From Liriodendron chinense (Eukaryota; Streptophyta; Magnoliopsida; Magnoliales; Magnoliaceae), in assembly GCA_003013855.2 (NCBI GenBank), contig PVNU02001879.1, forward strand, positions 806,001-870,000: a stretch of DNA of 64,000 nucleotides. The letters run 5' to 3'. Shown here piece by piece: positions 10,029 to 26,216 of this stretch; position 1 is the first letter of the stretch; every line of letters starts with the position of its first letter. A program made the translations under genes and the position numbers. The notes beneath the pieces are model-generated. The model had not been told where the DNA came from. It saw only the letters and a list, made by a program, of their open reading frames with translations, and made no database searches.

Positions 10029-11160
10029 TTAAGTGTGCTGCAGGGCGTTGAGGGCAAGCGTTCGACCAGTGACCTGGTTGGCCACAACGAAGACAATGGT
10101 CTGGCCTTGGCCGACCATATGGGTTGGGGATCCTGCTGGGACCCGTTGTTGCGGGAGCTGCACGTTGGGGTCATGAGGGACCGCTTCCCCAGTCCGGATT
10201 CGTGACCTTCGGAGGTTGAGGACGCCCTCCCATAGGTTCCTTGCCTTTGGCCAACGTGGTATCTTGAGTGGGTCTGGTGATGGGATTCCTTGTTGCCGGA
10301 TAGGGTCGAGCAGGGGGCCGTGACAACTGTGTTTCTGCTCGAGTGGCCAATTGGTTGGCCTCACTCAACTTCCAGACTGGATGCATCTGGACTCGATCCT
10401 GGATTGCAAATCGCAACCCACCAATGAATCGTGATACTTATTGTGCCTCTGATTCCGATAAATTATTCCGTGTAGCCAATCGTTGGAATTCTTCAAGATA
10501 TTTGGCTACGGTTTGATTTCCTTGACGAAAATTTTGGTATTGTTGGAACAAAATTTGTTCATAGTCGTTAGGGAGGAATCGAACTCTAAAAAGTTGTCTC
10601 ATCCTAGGCCATGTTCAGATGGGTGTCTTATTCTGACGGGTGCGGGAAACCTATAGGTTTTCCCACCATGATGAAGCACCGGATTTAAATTTATATGCAA
10701 TTAGTTTTACCTTCTTGTCGTCCGGCACTTCCATATAGTCGAAGTATCGCTCGACCTCTGCCAACCAGTCGAGGAACTCCTCTATTCGAAGTAGGTCATT
10801 AAAGCTGGGAAGATCAACTTTGCCCCGATAGTCTCGTTCTGCTCGTTCCACACGCTCATTTCCTAGCACAGGTCGTCGTACCAAAATGTCTTCGACCTCG
10901 TCATCGCTTGGTTCTGATTCGTCTGGTGTAGCCCTACGATTATCCACCTGGAGTGCTCTACGGACAACATGATTGTCCTGTACAGCAACGGTTGGTGGTT
11001 GGTGGTCGCCTTGGGCTCGAAGCGGAGCTAGCGATGCTGCAATCTGGTCTAGGGTCGCCTGTATACCTTGCCGGATCAACCGGTTCTCCCATTGCGCTGC
11101 TTCGAAAGCTGTCGCCGTTAGATAGTCCCTTGGAGCATCGTCCTTAGGATGATGATCCAA
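10029..11160 (-). pseudogene. Gag of the CRM-like element with CCHC knuckle
   Basis: The N-terminal part (10651-11160) is open: MDHHPKDDAPRDYL..., an acidic hinge, then KVDLPSFNDLLRIEEFLDWL and GASSWWENL, the conserved capsid-like region. The middle (10400-10650) is interrupted by stops. A zinc knuckle CLRCGQPGHWSNAC (C-x2-C-x4-H-x4-C) is readable at 10054-10095 in a different frame from the preceding proline-rich part. Gag packages element RNA. Confidence 0.8.
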
Positions 11161-11210
11161 CCCTTCATTAGAGGTTATCGTCCTGAGGAAGAACCTCTAT
11201 CTGATACCAA

Positions 11211-11894
11211 TGACGCAGGAAGGACGTGGTAGGTCGATCACCGTCTCCCTAACCGATAATTTCTCGAATCCACGAGAAAAAAAAAAGAAAAAAAAAGAAT
11301 TTAATTCCAAATAATTACTTTATTGAAGATTGAATGAATAAAAACGAAATTACAATGCACATAAATAGGAAACTAAACCCTATGCAAAGTATTAGACTCC
11401 AACTCCAACTTAAACTTCTAGAAAACGTAACTTACTATAAATAGTAAACTTACTATTTATAGAAGTCGTTCAATCCTACTATAACTCTTGGTTTTCGGCC
11501 AAAAATAGAAAGTTATCAAATGGCTTCAACCACGTTGTTCTACGAAATATTCTAAGCCCTTTTCATGTTGGGCACTAACTCTAAAACCCTACAGATGCAA
11601 AGTTATGATTGAATTAAAACTTACTATAAATAATAAAACTGAAAATAAACTAGCCTAATGACTGTCGATACGGTCGAATCTAACGATTCCGGCTTGGGCA
11701 ACCCGGCATAGCGGGTTGGTTGGCTAAAGTAGCTCGAGCTACCCCAAATCGATATATTATACATCCCGTAACTCAGTCCAGATTGTGAGATACGACCGAT
11801 TTACGGTCCTAACAGTCCAGATCACTTTCGACCCCGTCCGGTCTTCTTTTGCTCCATCTGAGCTATGAAATAATCAGCGACCCGTTCTACATCA
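11211..11894 (-). repeat. 5' LTR of the CRM-like element
   Basis: 684 bp, TGACGCAGGAAGG to TCTACATCA. Next to it, on the minus strand, ATTGGTATCAGAT at 11198-11210 is the primer-binding site (tRNA-Met type). It differs from the 6014-6698 LTR at scattered positions, visibly more than the Tekay LTR pair differ, so this insertion is older. Confidence 0.92.
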
Positions 11895-12802
11895 AATTGT
11901 CTTGCCCATATTAAGCTAGCATATCTTAAAATATCCAAACTAGGATAGAGATCTTCAAAATATGTACTTGTAGGTTATGTATCTCTTATTACAAGGCATA
12001 CAAATTTCTAGACATAAGGTAAAAATTAATTATAGTTGAGTGTAAAGATACATTTTTTGTTTTAAAGAAATTTTCATGATGAACGTGTCTGTAGATTTCC
12101 ATCCTCATCGTCCAATAACTTGAAAGGGTGTTTTCATCATTAATTAAAATTTAAATAATTACTCTAACCTCCATTTAGCTGAATCCAACGCAAAGGAGGT
12201 ATAAAATGATAAATAATTAAATTAATGAGGAGTGGAATGAAAATTCTAAAATAATGAGGTATGAGTTTATAAAATCCCCTAAAAAATGGTTATAGTTGTA
12301 CACTGTTCCAGGCTGTTCAAATCGTTGCACAACGTTACAGCCTTTATACCAGTTTTTTTTTTTTTTTTTATTTTTTTTATCTTTTCTTGAGGAGGCTCTA
12401 TTCCTCTCCTCCATGACTGGAAAATTTCATTGAAAATTATCATATGATTTCTTTCTTGTATATTGGGACCATTGTCTATTTTACAATTAACCATCCACAT
12501 CATAGCCATTAATTGCATGGTTAAGATTTCTTGATCCTTGTGATTTAGAATTTCGACTGTTCACTATTTTACAATTAACCATCCCTTTGATAACCATTAA
12601 TTGCAAGGTTAACACTTCTTGATTTGTATAATTTTGAAGAAATGGTTTTATCTAATCATAATTTGAATGACTGGATAGCGGCACATCAGCACCACATTTG
12701 TTGAAGATCGAGTCTCCACCACTTTTTCAAGCAATGTAAGAGTAACAGGGTGAATCAAGCCCTTGTAAGATAAGTGAACTTTTTTTGTTTTCTGCCCTGC
12801 AG
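11895..12802. other. Unassigned AT-rich spacer
   Basis: No gene recognised. It holds a poly-T run (12352-12380) and a diverged direct duplication: ACAATTAACCATCC followed by CCATTAATTGCA occurs near 12481 and again near 12570. The sequence at 11895 does not continue the LINE interrupted at 6013. Confidence 0.5.
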
Positions 12803-12846
12803 GCTCCACCCCGAAGGCCGATCAGTGCACTTCGGTGTGGATGCAG
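12803..12846 (+). other. Isolated candidate exon, 44 bp
   Basis: A strong acceptor (a T-rich run, then CTGCCCTGCAG) precedes 12803. A near-perfect donor (ATGCAG then GTAAGTACC) follows 12846. The 44-base insert is open in all three frames. It is GC-rich compared with the AT-rich sequence around it. I find no neighbouring exon on the same strand and no recognisable peptide, so it could be a stranded exon, a captured fragment or chance. Confidence 0.3.
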
Positions 12847-14338
12847 GTAAGTACCTGTTCCAGCCATTGTGACAAGTATTGCAAATATTTCATAATCTCA
12901 CAAATGCACAAGAATTTCAAAATGGAGTTATCTTCTAATTTTTCACGATTTTATAAACTATGCCCATTTGCCATGCTGGTGCATGTTCTGATGTGTAGAT
13001 GTGCCTGCATGTAAAAGCATGAATATGTCATGCTTCTAAACCTTTTATAGCCCTGTTAAATGGGTAGTGGGCTCGGATGCCAAAATGTGGCCCATTTTAA
13101 GTAAATCAGTTGGGCATGGGTTGAACCCTACTTGACCGAGCCCCAACCATATAAGTCGGCTATGGCCGGGGCCAGGCCAATGACCCTGGTCTTAAACCTG
13201 AAATAGAAGTGTTATTATAGAGTTTCGATAGTAGGAATCCCTGTTTAAGAATGTCAACCATTGTTATGTTGGAACCTTCCTAATCATCGGTGATGTGGTG
13301 GGTGTGTAGGTGGACGAGATAACCGTCTTCTGAAGAATGGCCTTTGAACACCCATGAGAGCAAATTAAAAAAATGGGAGATAAAATGATATTATCGATGA
13401 AAGTGTTGATTACAAAGCATATGTTTATAATATATAAAGAGGCCCCAGATTTCTATTTTAACTTTATGAGACTTTTCTGGAATAGCAAAAATTATATATA
13501 TAAAAAAAAAGTAAAAATATGGCTAATCCTTCTAAAACTCACAAACAATCCCTACTTGACTGAAGGAAATAGCCCATACCACAAATGGACTCTAAAAATT
13601 ATAAAAAAAAGAAAGTAAAATATGACTAATCCTACTAAAACTCACAAACAATCCCTAATTGACTAAAGCAAATATGGTCCATACCACAAATGGACTCTTA
13701 AAACCCTAAAGACCACTATTAAAACCTCAAAATTAGAAAAATGGAGGGACTTACTAAAATTAGTAAATTTTAACTTAAAATTCTATTTGACTCCTTAAAA
13801 CGATTGAATTTTGCAAAGCTATTTGGAGCCAATAAACTCTGGGTTTTTGGCCAAGGTATAGAGAACATCGATAGTTTTTTAACAGTGTACTATATATGCG
13901 AAACAGAACTGACCACAAAGTTATTACTGCCAGAATCTATAATTTGTATCTAAGCGGCTTTTGTTAAAATAGGGCCTGTCCTACCTTGGATACAAAATCG
14001 ATTAGCATGTTGATTCCTTCCTAGATAGAGTAGAATAAAGAAAGAATAAAAAAAACACTCGCTGCCATTGTCTGGTTGGGCCGGTTGAGGTCCAGCTGAC
14101 ACCTGATTACAACTCAATGGGTCAGTCTGCCTCGTGCCTCGAGTCAGCGAATTTCAAATGAGTAGGCACCGACTGAGACAATTAATCAGGTAGGGTCCAT
14201 GACCGAACATGCTGTCTCCCAATATCAGACTGGTCCGTTCATCGATCAGGTGGCCTAACAAAGTACAAGTGGCCTTCTTGATGAGTGGTTGAAATAATTT
14301 ATAGTCTAGGTCATGCTTGCAATTCAGCACACCTGATG
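12847..14338. other. Unassigned spacer
   Basis: No gene seen. 13035-13200 is rich in GGGC/GCCC words, resembling the interior of the hAT-type MITE at 14347, and may be a decayed relative. A second local duplication is visible: ACTCACAAACAATCCCTA occurs near 13538 and 13640, about 100 bp apart. Confidence 0.4.
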
Positions 14339-14346
14339 GATCCGTT

Positions 14347-14845
14347 TAGGGCTGTAAATGGGCCAGCGGACCCGATGGTGTACCCGGACCCAACCCATTT
14401 AGACCCGACCCAGACCCAACCCATTTGTTAAATGGTACGGGTCTGGGTCCAAGAACAGACCCAGTTGTTAAATGGGTCTGGGTCTGGTTTCCTTTATATT
14501 AGACCCGACCCGACCCGAACTTAACCTATTTAGTAAGTAGGCGGGTTTGGTCTATGTTTCAAGGGACCTGTTCAGCCCAGAACCATCCAGACCCGGTTTT
14601 AAGCCTTATAAAATGCTTACATACTTGATCTAGACCCGAACCATTTCTAGATGGGTTTGGGTGGATCTCCCTCTACCAGACCCGAACCCATTTATAAATG
14701 GGTCTGATGGGTTAACTCGGATCCGACCCTGACCTGCCCATTTAGTAAAGGGGTCTGGGTCTAAAATTTGGACCTAGACCCGTTTAGTAAATGAGCTGGT
14801 CTGGTTTTGGCTAAACCTGCCCGAACCCAACCATTTACAGCCCTA
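14347..14845. mobile_element. hAT-type MITE with 8-bp TSD
   Basis: Terminal inverted repeats TAGGGCTGTAAATGG and CCATTTACAGCCCTA bound a 499 bp element. It is flanked by GATCCGTT (14339-14346) and GATCTGTT (14846-14853), an 8-bp target-site duplication with one change, as hAT transposases make. The interior is a chain of inverted motifs of the type GACCCGACCC and AAATGGGTCTGGGTC. No coding capacity, so it needs a transposase in trans. Confidence 0.85.
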
Positions 14846-15133
14846 GATCTGTTGGATCTTACATGTGTACCATGTAAGTGCACGCCACAGAATGCATCCA
14901 ACCAGGCTAGGCATTCAAATGGGTTTAGCAAACGCGGTGTTATCCACGTAGATTCTAAGTAATAAATACTAGCTTCAATTGAATACAAAGATCACTTCAA
15001 CAATTAATGCATGCATGCCTCCTTCTTCACATGCGACTTGATCAGTGGGCCATCTGACCTGAAAACATTGCCCGTCGGTAAATCTAACCACTGTCATTTG
15101 GGCGTTAATGAAATTCAATCTCCTCAAAAATTT

Positions 15134-21337
<6,204 letters not shown>

Positions 21338-21464
21338 CTCGTCTCTATTTTTTTTTTCTTTGAGAGAGAGAGAGAGATCTGTCTCTTTTGGCAGACAAAG
21401 CGGGGATGCGGTTGCCTATGACCTGCCATTAGCAGGTGGCTCTTAAAGAAAATTTTAAGTACGG
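21338..21464 (-). promoter_or_regulatory. Upstream region of the MATE gene
   Basis: The bases before the start codon are CT-rich on the minus strand (the complement of a GA run at 21361-21376), a common plant 5' UTR feature. I see no confident TATA box. Foldback repeats begin within ~130 bp of the start codon, so the proximal promoter is short or lies inside repeats. Confidence 0.35.
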
Positions 21465-21815
21465 TGCCAAAAAATGAAGCATATCAAAATCTAAAGTGGA
21501 CCACACCATAAGAAAGTGTGAACTGAATGTCTACCATTGAAAATTCTCGGAGGACACAGAAGTTTTTGGATCAAGCTGATATTTTTGTTTTCCCTTCATC
21601 CATATCCATGTGATCTTATGAACAGGTTGGATGACAAATAAACATCACTGTAGGGCCTGGGAAGGTTTCAACGGTGGAAATCATTATTCCCCTGTTTTCC
21701 CTGGCATGGTCCACTTAAGATTGAAATGCTTAAATTTTGGGCTCAACCACTAAAATGAGCTGGAAAAACATGTGGACGGAATAGATAAAGCACATACATT
21801 CTAGGTGGGCCCAAC
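21465..21815. repeat. Foldback repeat copy 1
   Basis: A palindromic member of the most abundant local family. The left half reads GTGGACCACACCATAAGAAA then TGAATGTCTACCATT, and the right half returns the complement order (GGTGGAAATCATTATTC, GGTCCACTTAAGATT). The loop holds GTTGGATGACAAATAAACAT. Non-coding. Followed at 21822-21852 by a perfect hairpin made of ACTCCGCACG and its complement. Confidence 0.75.
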
Positions 21816-22074
21816 TGAGTTTACTCCGCACGATAAGAGCGTGCGGAGTTACTCCGCACGCAATCCGATTCCAGACAAGCGGGGAGGCGGATTGCCTACT
21901 GACCCTGCCAGTAGCGAGGTGGCTACTGGACAGTGCTATGTGGCCACACCAATATGCCTGTAGCGAGGTGCTCTGTGGGCCCCATCATGTAGTGATGTGG
22001 CTACACAGCTTAACAGTTCTCTGTGGACCCCACCATGCCAGTAGCGAGGTGGCTACTGGACAGTACTATGTGGC
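21816..22074. repeat. Diverse short direct repeats
   Basis: Includes the ACTCCGCACG hairpin and two copies of GCCAGTAGCGAGGTGGCTAC (near 21909 and 22036), which are separated by related GTAGCGAGGTGC words. Not coding. Confidence 0.6.
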
Positions 22075-22400
22075 CCCTCCATCTAGTTTTACAGATCATT
22101 TTAGGGCATAAGCAGAAAAATGAGGCAGATTCAATTCTCATGTGGACCACATCATAAGAAACAGTTGTGATTGAATGCCTACCATAAAAAACTTCCTAAG
22201 GCCCACTGCAACTCATTGTATCAGACAGACCTAAATGAAGGGAAAACACAAATATGGCTCGAGTGAGTTTTTAATGGTGGGCGTTCTATAACAACTATTT
22301 CCTGTAGTGTGGTTCACAATGAGATTTGAATCTGCCTCATTTTTCTACTCATGTCTTAAAATTATCCCAAAAATAATGGATGAACATTGTCTACAGGCAA
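22075..22400. repeat. Foldback repeat copy 2
   Basis: Same family: GATCATTTTAGGGCATAAGC, GTGGACCACATCATAAGAAA, TTGAATGCCTACCAT, GGCCCACTGCAACTC, then the complementary half ending CTGCCTCATTTTTCTACTC. The loop between the arms is shorter than in other copies. Confidence 0.75.
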
Positions 22401-23029
22401 TCCACATCCGACAAATGGGCCACCATCAGTCAATCGTAAGCGCTTTTGTCAGCTAATTTGTTGCTTTCAATGGTGATGTCGCCTGTAGTATCGGGTGAGG
22501 AATAGAGTTCCCGGCTCTAAAATTAATTTTGGAGTACTAGTGCCCCATATTGGTGAAACGGGTGGACTACGTAGACATAGAATACAGATATCAAGGTGGA
22601 CCCCACAGTAAGGGCCGAAAATTTGACAGTGATATATCATATGTGGAAGTTTAAACAATTTCTACGATCATGATACTTTTGTCCAATGTCAAATCTATTT
22701 TCTGCTTGCATTACATGTAAGATTCCCTTTGCATTTTTGCTGCATATCTTTCTATGGGAACTCTCACTTCTTGCAACTCACATATCATGTATCCAAACCC
22801 TTCATGTGGTTGATCACCTCATCCTTCCCATACATCTAAAAAAACATTTGAAAGTAACACATTAAAAGTGGAATTTTCAATGGAAGGCTTCATCCTTCCT
22901 AATGTATTGAAGGTTACCTGTGTGGCATACATGAGCTACTAATGTATGGCCAACAGGGAGAGAACGAACGATGTTCGATCTCAATTGTGGGCGCGGATTG
23001 GGTACTACCCCACCAGGACCTAGGTAGAG
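22401..23029. other. Repeat-derived spacer
   Basis: Contains one decayed half of a foldback copy (about 22490-22620) and otherwise unassigned AT-rich sequence. No gene. Confidence 0.4.
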
Positions 23030-23400
23030 ATGGAGGCTCTTGTTAGGGATACGTGGGACCCACCATGGTATATGTGTTTTATCCTATCGAAACCGTCCAT
23101 TCATTTTTACTGATCATTTTAGGACATGAGCCCAAAAAGGAGGCAGATCGAAAGGTGGAGAGGACCACACCACAGGAAGCAACGGGGATTGATCGCCTAC
23201 TGTTGATTACCTGATTAAGCTGAAATTTATGTTTTTACTTCATCTAGGTCCATGTGACCTTATGAACAAGTTGGATGGCAAATATACATCACGGTGGGCC
23301 TTAGGAAGGTTTTAAAGGTGGGGTTATTTTCACCAATGCCTCAAGTGGTGTAGTTCACGGGACCCTTGTATCTGCCTCTTTTTGTGCTCAGGCGCTTGCA
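23030..23400. repeat. Foldback repeat copy 3
   Basis: The left arm is GGGACCCACCATGGTATATG, TTTTAGGACATGAGCCCAAA and GAGGACCACACCACAGGAAG. The loop is ACAAGTTGGATGGCAAATA. The right arm is TATCTGCCTCTTTTTGTGCT. The right end is cut near 23390 by unrelated sequence. Confidence 0.7.
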
Positions 23401-23607
23401 TACGCATGGATGGGATTTTAACGGGGAGACCCATGAGGGTAAAATTCCCGTTGCTGACAGCACCAATAGGTGCGTTGCATGATTGACTGAGTGGGTGGGT
23501 TGCATGACTGACAAAAAAAAAAATTAAACAGAAAAAGAAAAAGATTGGGATTTTAACGGGGTTCGAGTCTCTCCCCTCTCCTCTCTGAGAGAGAGAATCT
23601 CTCCGGA
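23401..23607. other. Spacer with poly-A tract
   Basis: Short unassigned sequence with an A-rich stretch at 23512-23550 and a CTCTCC-rich, GAGAGAG-bearing end. No gene. Confidence 0.4.
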
Positions 23608-25020
23608 ATGGGAGCGGATTAGGTGTTACACCTACCGTAGGGCCCAACTTGATGATGTGTTGTACATACACGCCGTCCATTCGTTTTTCCAACCCATTTT
23701 AGGACATTGTACCAAAAGGTATGTAGATCTAAATCTTAGGTGGGCCATACCACAGGAAACAATGGTGATTAAGTGCCTTACCATTAAAAATTCAAAAGGG
23801 CCCATCATATGATTTACGACTGCCTGCGTAGGATTTTAATGAGGAGAGAGCGAATCTCGCTGCTCTGTCTTTCGAAATGGCACAAGCATGAAACAACAGT
23901 AACGGATTGCATACTCAGTACGTATGGAGTAATTCCTGTAGGGCCAACTGTGATTTATTTATTTTATCCGCTCCGTCCATCCATTTTAAAGATAATTAAC
24001 GGACTCTCAAGTGTACCACACCAATTGAACCTCTACCATTTAAAAATTCTTGGAGGCCACAAAAGTTTTGGATCAAGCTGATATTTATGCTTTCCATTCA
24101 TGCATGCCTCTGTGATTTACATTTTGTATGACAAATAAGTATTGCTGTGGGCCCTAAGAAGGTTTCAACGGTGGAAATCATTATTCACAGTGGTATGGTA
24201 CACTTGAGATTTGGATATGCATCAATTTTGGGCTCAAACCCTAAAATGGGCGGAAAAAACGAATGGCCGGTGTGGATAAACCACATTCATTCTCAGTGGG
24301 CCAAACTGACTTTACTCAAGCCTATTGAGCGCAATCCGATTTCGGAAGCCTGGGCAGGAAGTTACTGCACTGGTAACCTAGATGGGCCCACCATGATGTA
24401 TGTGAGAAATCCACCCCGTCCATCCATTTTGTGAGCTCATTTTAGAACTTGCGTAAAACATTGAGCCGGATCCAAGTCTCAAGTGGGACGAAAACATGAG
24501 GATTGAAAGTCACAGTTGCCCCCACATATGTTCCCAGTGCGAACTTACTAGGAAATTTTCCGGGAAATCTGCGTCCGTTGACGGGAGCGGATTAGCTTTA
24601 CCGGGGTAAGACAAACAGGTAGTTGCTCGCCTTGATGTATTTGTTATATATCTATACCTTTTATTTGTATATTCATATCATTTAAGGACGAGATCTCATA
24701 TCATAAGAATATCCAAATCTTAGGTGGACCATATGAATAGAAACAGTGATGACTGATATTTCTAATTTCCCTTCATGCAAATCTGCATGACATTATCAAC
24801 GGGTTAATTGCAAATAAACATTATGAAAATCATATGATGGGCCCTTTTAAAATTTTAATGGTAAGGCACTCAATCAGCATTGTTTCCTATGGTATGGCAC
24901 ACCTGAGATTTAGGTCTGCATAATTTTTTTGGGCGTGGATGTACAACACATCATCAATGTCGGCCCTATGGTAGGGGTAACACCCACTAAGGTGTTACCA
25001 GGGTAACAGCTAATCTACTC
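23608..25020. repeat. Composite nested foldback element
   Basis: The outer arms pair over a long distance. The left reads GGATTAGGTGTTACACCTAC, TAGGGCCCAACTTGATGATG and ATAAACACCGTCC-type words. The right reads CATCATCAATGTCGGCCCTA, GTAGGGGTAACACCC and CAGCTAATCTACTC. Between them sit at least two more members (about 23894-24345, bounded by CGGATTGCATACTC and GAGCGCAATCCG, and about 24345-24600). The organisation implies repeated insertion of the same family into itself. Confidence 0.6.
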
Positions 25021-25284
25021 TTAGGGCTCTTAATGGGTCAGATCTGGATCGGATCCAATTGGATCAGGCTCCAAGTCCGTATATCTGTAGACGGATTCGG
25101 ATCGGATTCGGATCCAACTCGGATCCAAAAGGTGATATCCATATCCGATCCATTTATAAATTGTTAGATCCATTTCCGATCCAAAATCCATATAACCATC
25201 GGATTCGGGTCCGATCTAGGTCTGAATTCACCCCATTACAAATCTAAAAAATATATAACATAATAAATTTAATTTAGTAGAAAA
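25021..25284. repeat. GGATCC/CGGATC-rich MITE-like fragment
   Basis: Starts TTAGGGCTCTTAATGGGTC, which resembles the TAGGGCTGTAAATGG end of the hAT-type MITEs, followed by many GATCCGATCC/GGATTCGGAT words in both orientations. No matching right terminus was found before the LRR pseudogene. Confidence 0.45.
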
Positions 25285-26216
25285 ATGATGCAAATCCCAC
25301 TGTGGTATAAGCATCTTCAGCTCTTGGACTTGAGTTATAATGCTTTTAATGGCGCCCCAATTCCGGATTTCTTGGGTTCTACGAAGGAGTTGAGGTATTT
25401 GAACTTGTCAAGGGCAGGGTTGGGAGGGAGAATCCCTCATCAGCTTGGAAACCTCTCTAAACTCATTTCCTTGTAGCTTTCTTCAAATCCTTTGAGTGCC
25501 AATAGCCTGTGGTGGTTGACAAGCCTACCTTCTCTCAAGTACCTCTACATGTCTTATGTGAACCTTTCCATGGCAAGCAATGATTGGGTGAATACGATGA
25601 ACAAGTGTCCTTCCCTCATGTTGCTGCGCCTATCAAACTGTGGTCTTTTATATATTTCTCCAACTCTTGCTTCCATTAATTTCACACCTCTCCATGTCCT
25701 TGATCTCCTTTCCAACGACTTCAATTCTCGCATTCCAAACTGGATACTTAACATTAGTAGCCTCATGTCCTTGGATCTCTCATATAACAACTTTCATGAT
25801 GAGGTTCCTTATCAATTTTCATAACTTCCTAACTTTGAGGTATTGTTGTTGGGAGGAGATGCGGATAAAGTCAGTGCTAACTGTTCACAACTCCTCGAAG
25901 GCAGCTAGTAGGATCATGGTACTTCAATTGTCTTTGGGTCATCTATATGGAGAAATCTCAGTCTCTATTGGCAATATGACATCACTTGAGTATCTCACTT
26001 TGTCATTAAGTGAGAATACAAGAGGTATCATTCCAAGAGCCATAACTAAGATTATCAATTTAAAGCGGTTAGCCTTGTATGGTACCATATGCATGCAGAC
26101 ATTCCTGATTGGTTAGATGAGCTAAAAAATCTAAGATACCTTATTCGCCGCAATTGCATGCTGAGAGGCTCAATCCCTGCAACTTTAGGACAACTTTTAA
26201 CTTGTATTGGATTGAC
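25285..26216 (+). pseudogene. LRR receptor-like protein pseudogene, 5' part
   Basis: Encodes several plant extracellular leucine-rich repeats: LQLLDLSYNAFNGAPIPDFL, LRYLNLSRAGLGGRIPHQLG, then after a stop at 25474-25476, LWWLTSLPSLKYLYMSYVNL, WILNISSLMSLDLSYNNFHD and, in other frames, MTSLEYLTLS and GSIPATLGQL. This is the arrangement of EIX2/Cf-like receptor proteins, which sense microbial ligands at the cell surface. The signal peptide and N-terminal cap are absent. There are several stops and frameshifts. A 2.7 kb transposon splits it at 26217. Confidence 0.85.

Larger units (their letters stand above)
6014..11894 (-). mobile_element. CRM-like Ty3/gypsy chromovirus, decayed, full length
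   Basis: A 5.88 kb element on the minus strand with two ~685 bp LTRs (6014-6698 and 11211-11894), both with TG...CA ends. In element order it carries Gag, zinc knuckle, protease, reverse transcriptase, RNase H and integrase pieces. Features typical of the CRM clade as I know it are the protease end LLGRPWQ, the RT phrase TAFKTKE, the VMVHLRKERFP and INDNAYVVDLPDD motifs, and a pol frame that runs into the 3' LTR. Stops, frameshifts and changed catalytic residues show it is not autonomous. Flanks (ATCCT left, AATTG right) do not form a TSD, so one side was rearranged. CRM elements often target centromeric chromatin; this copy sits among genes. Confidence 0.85.
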
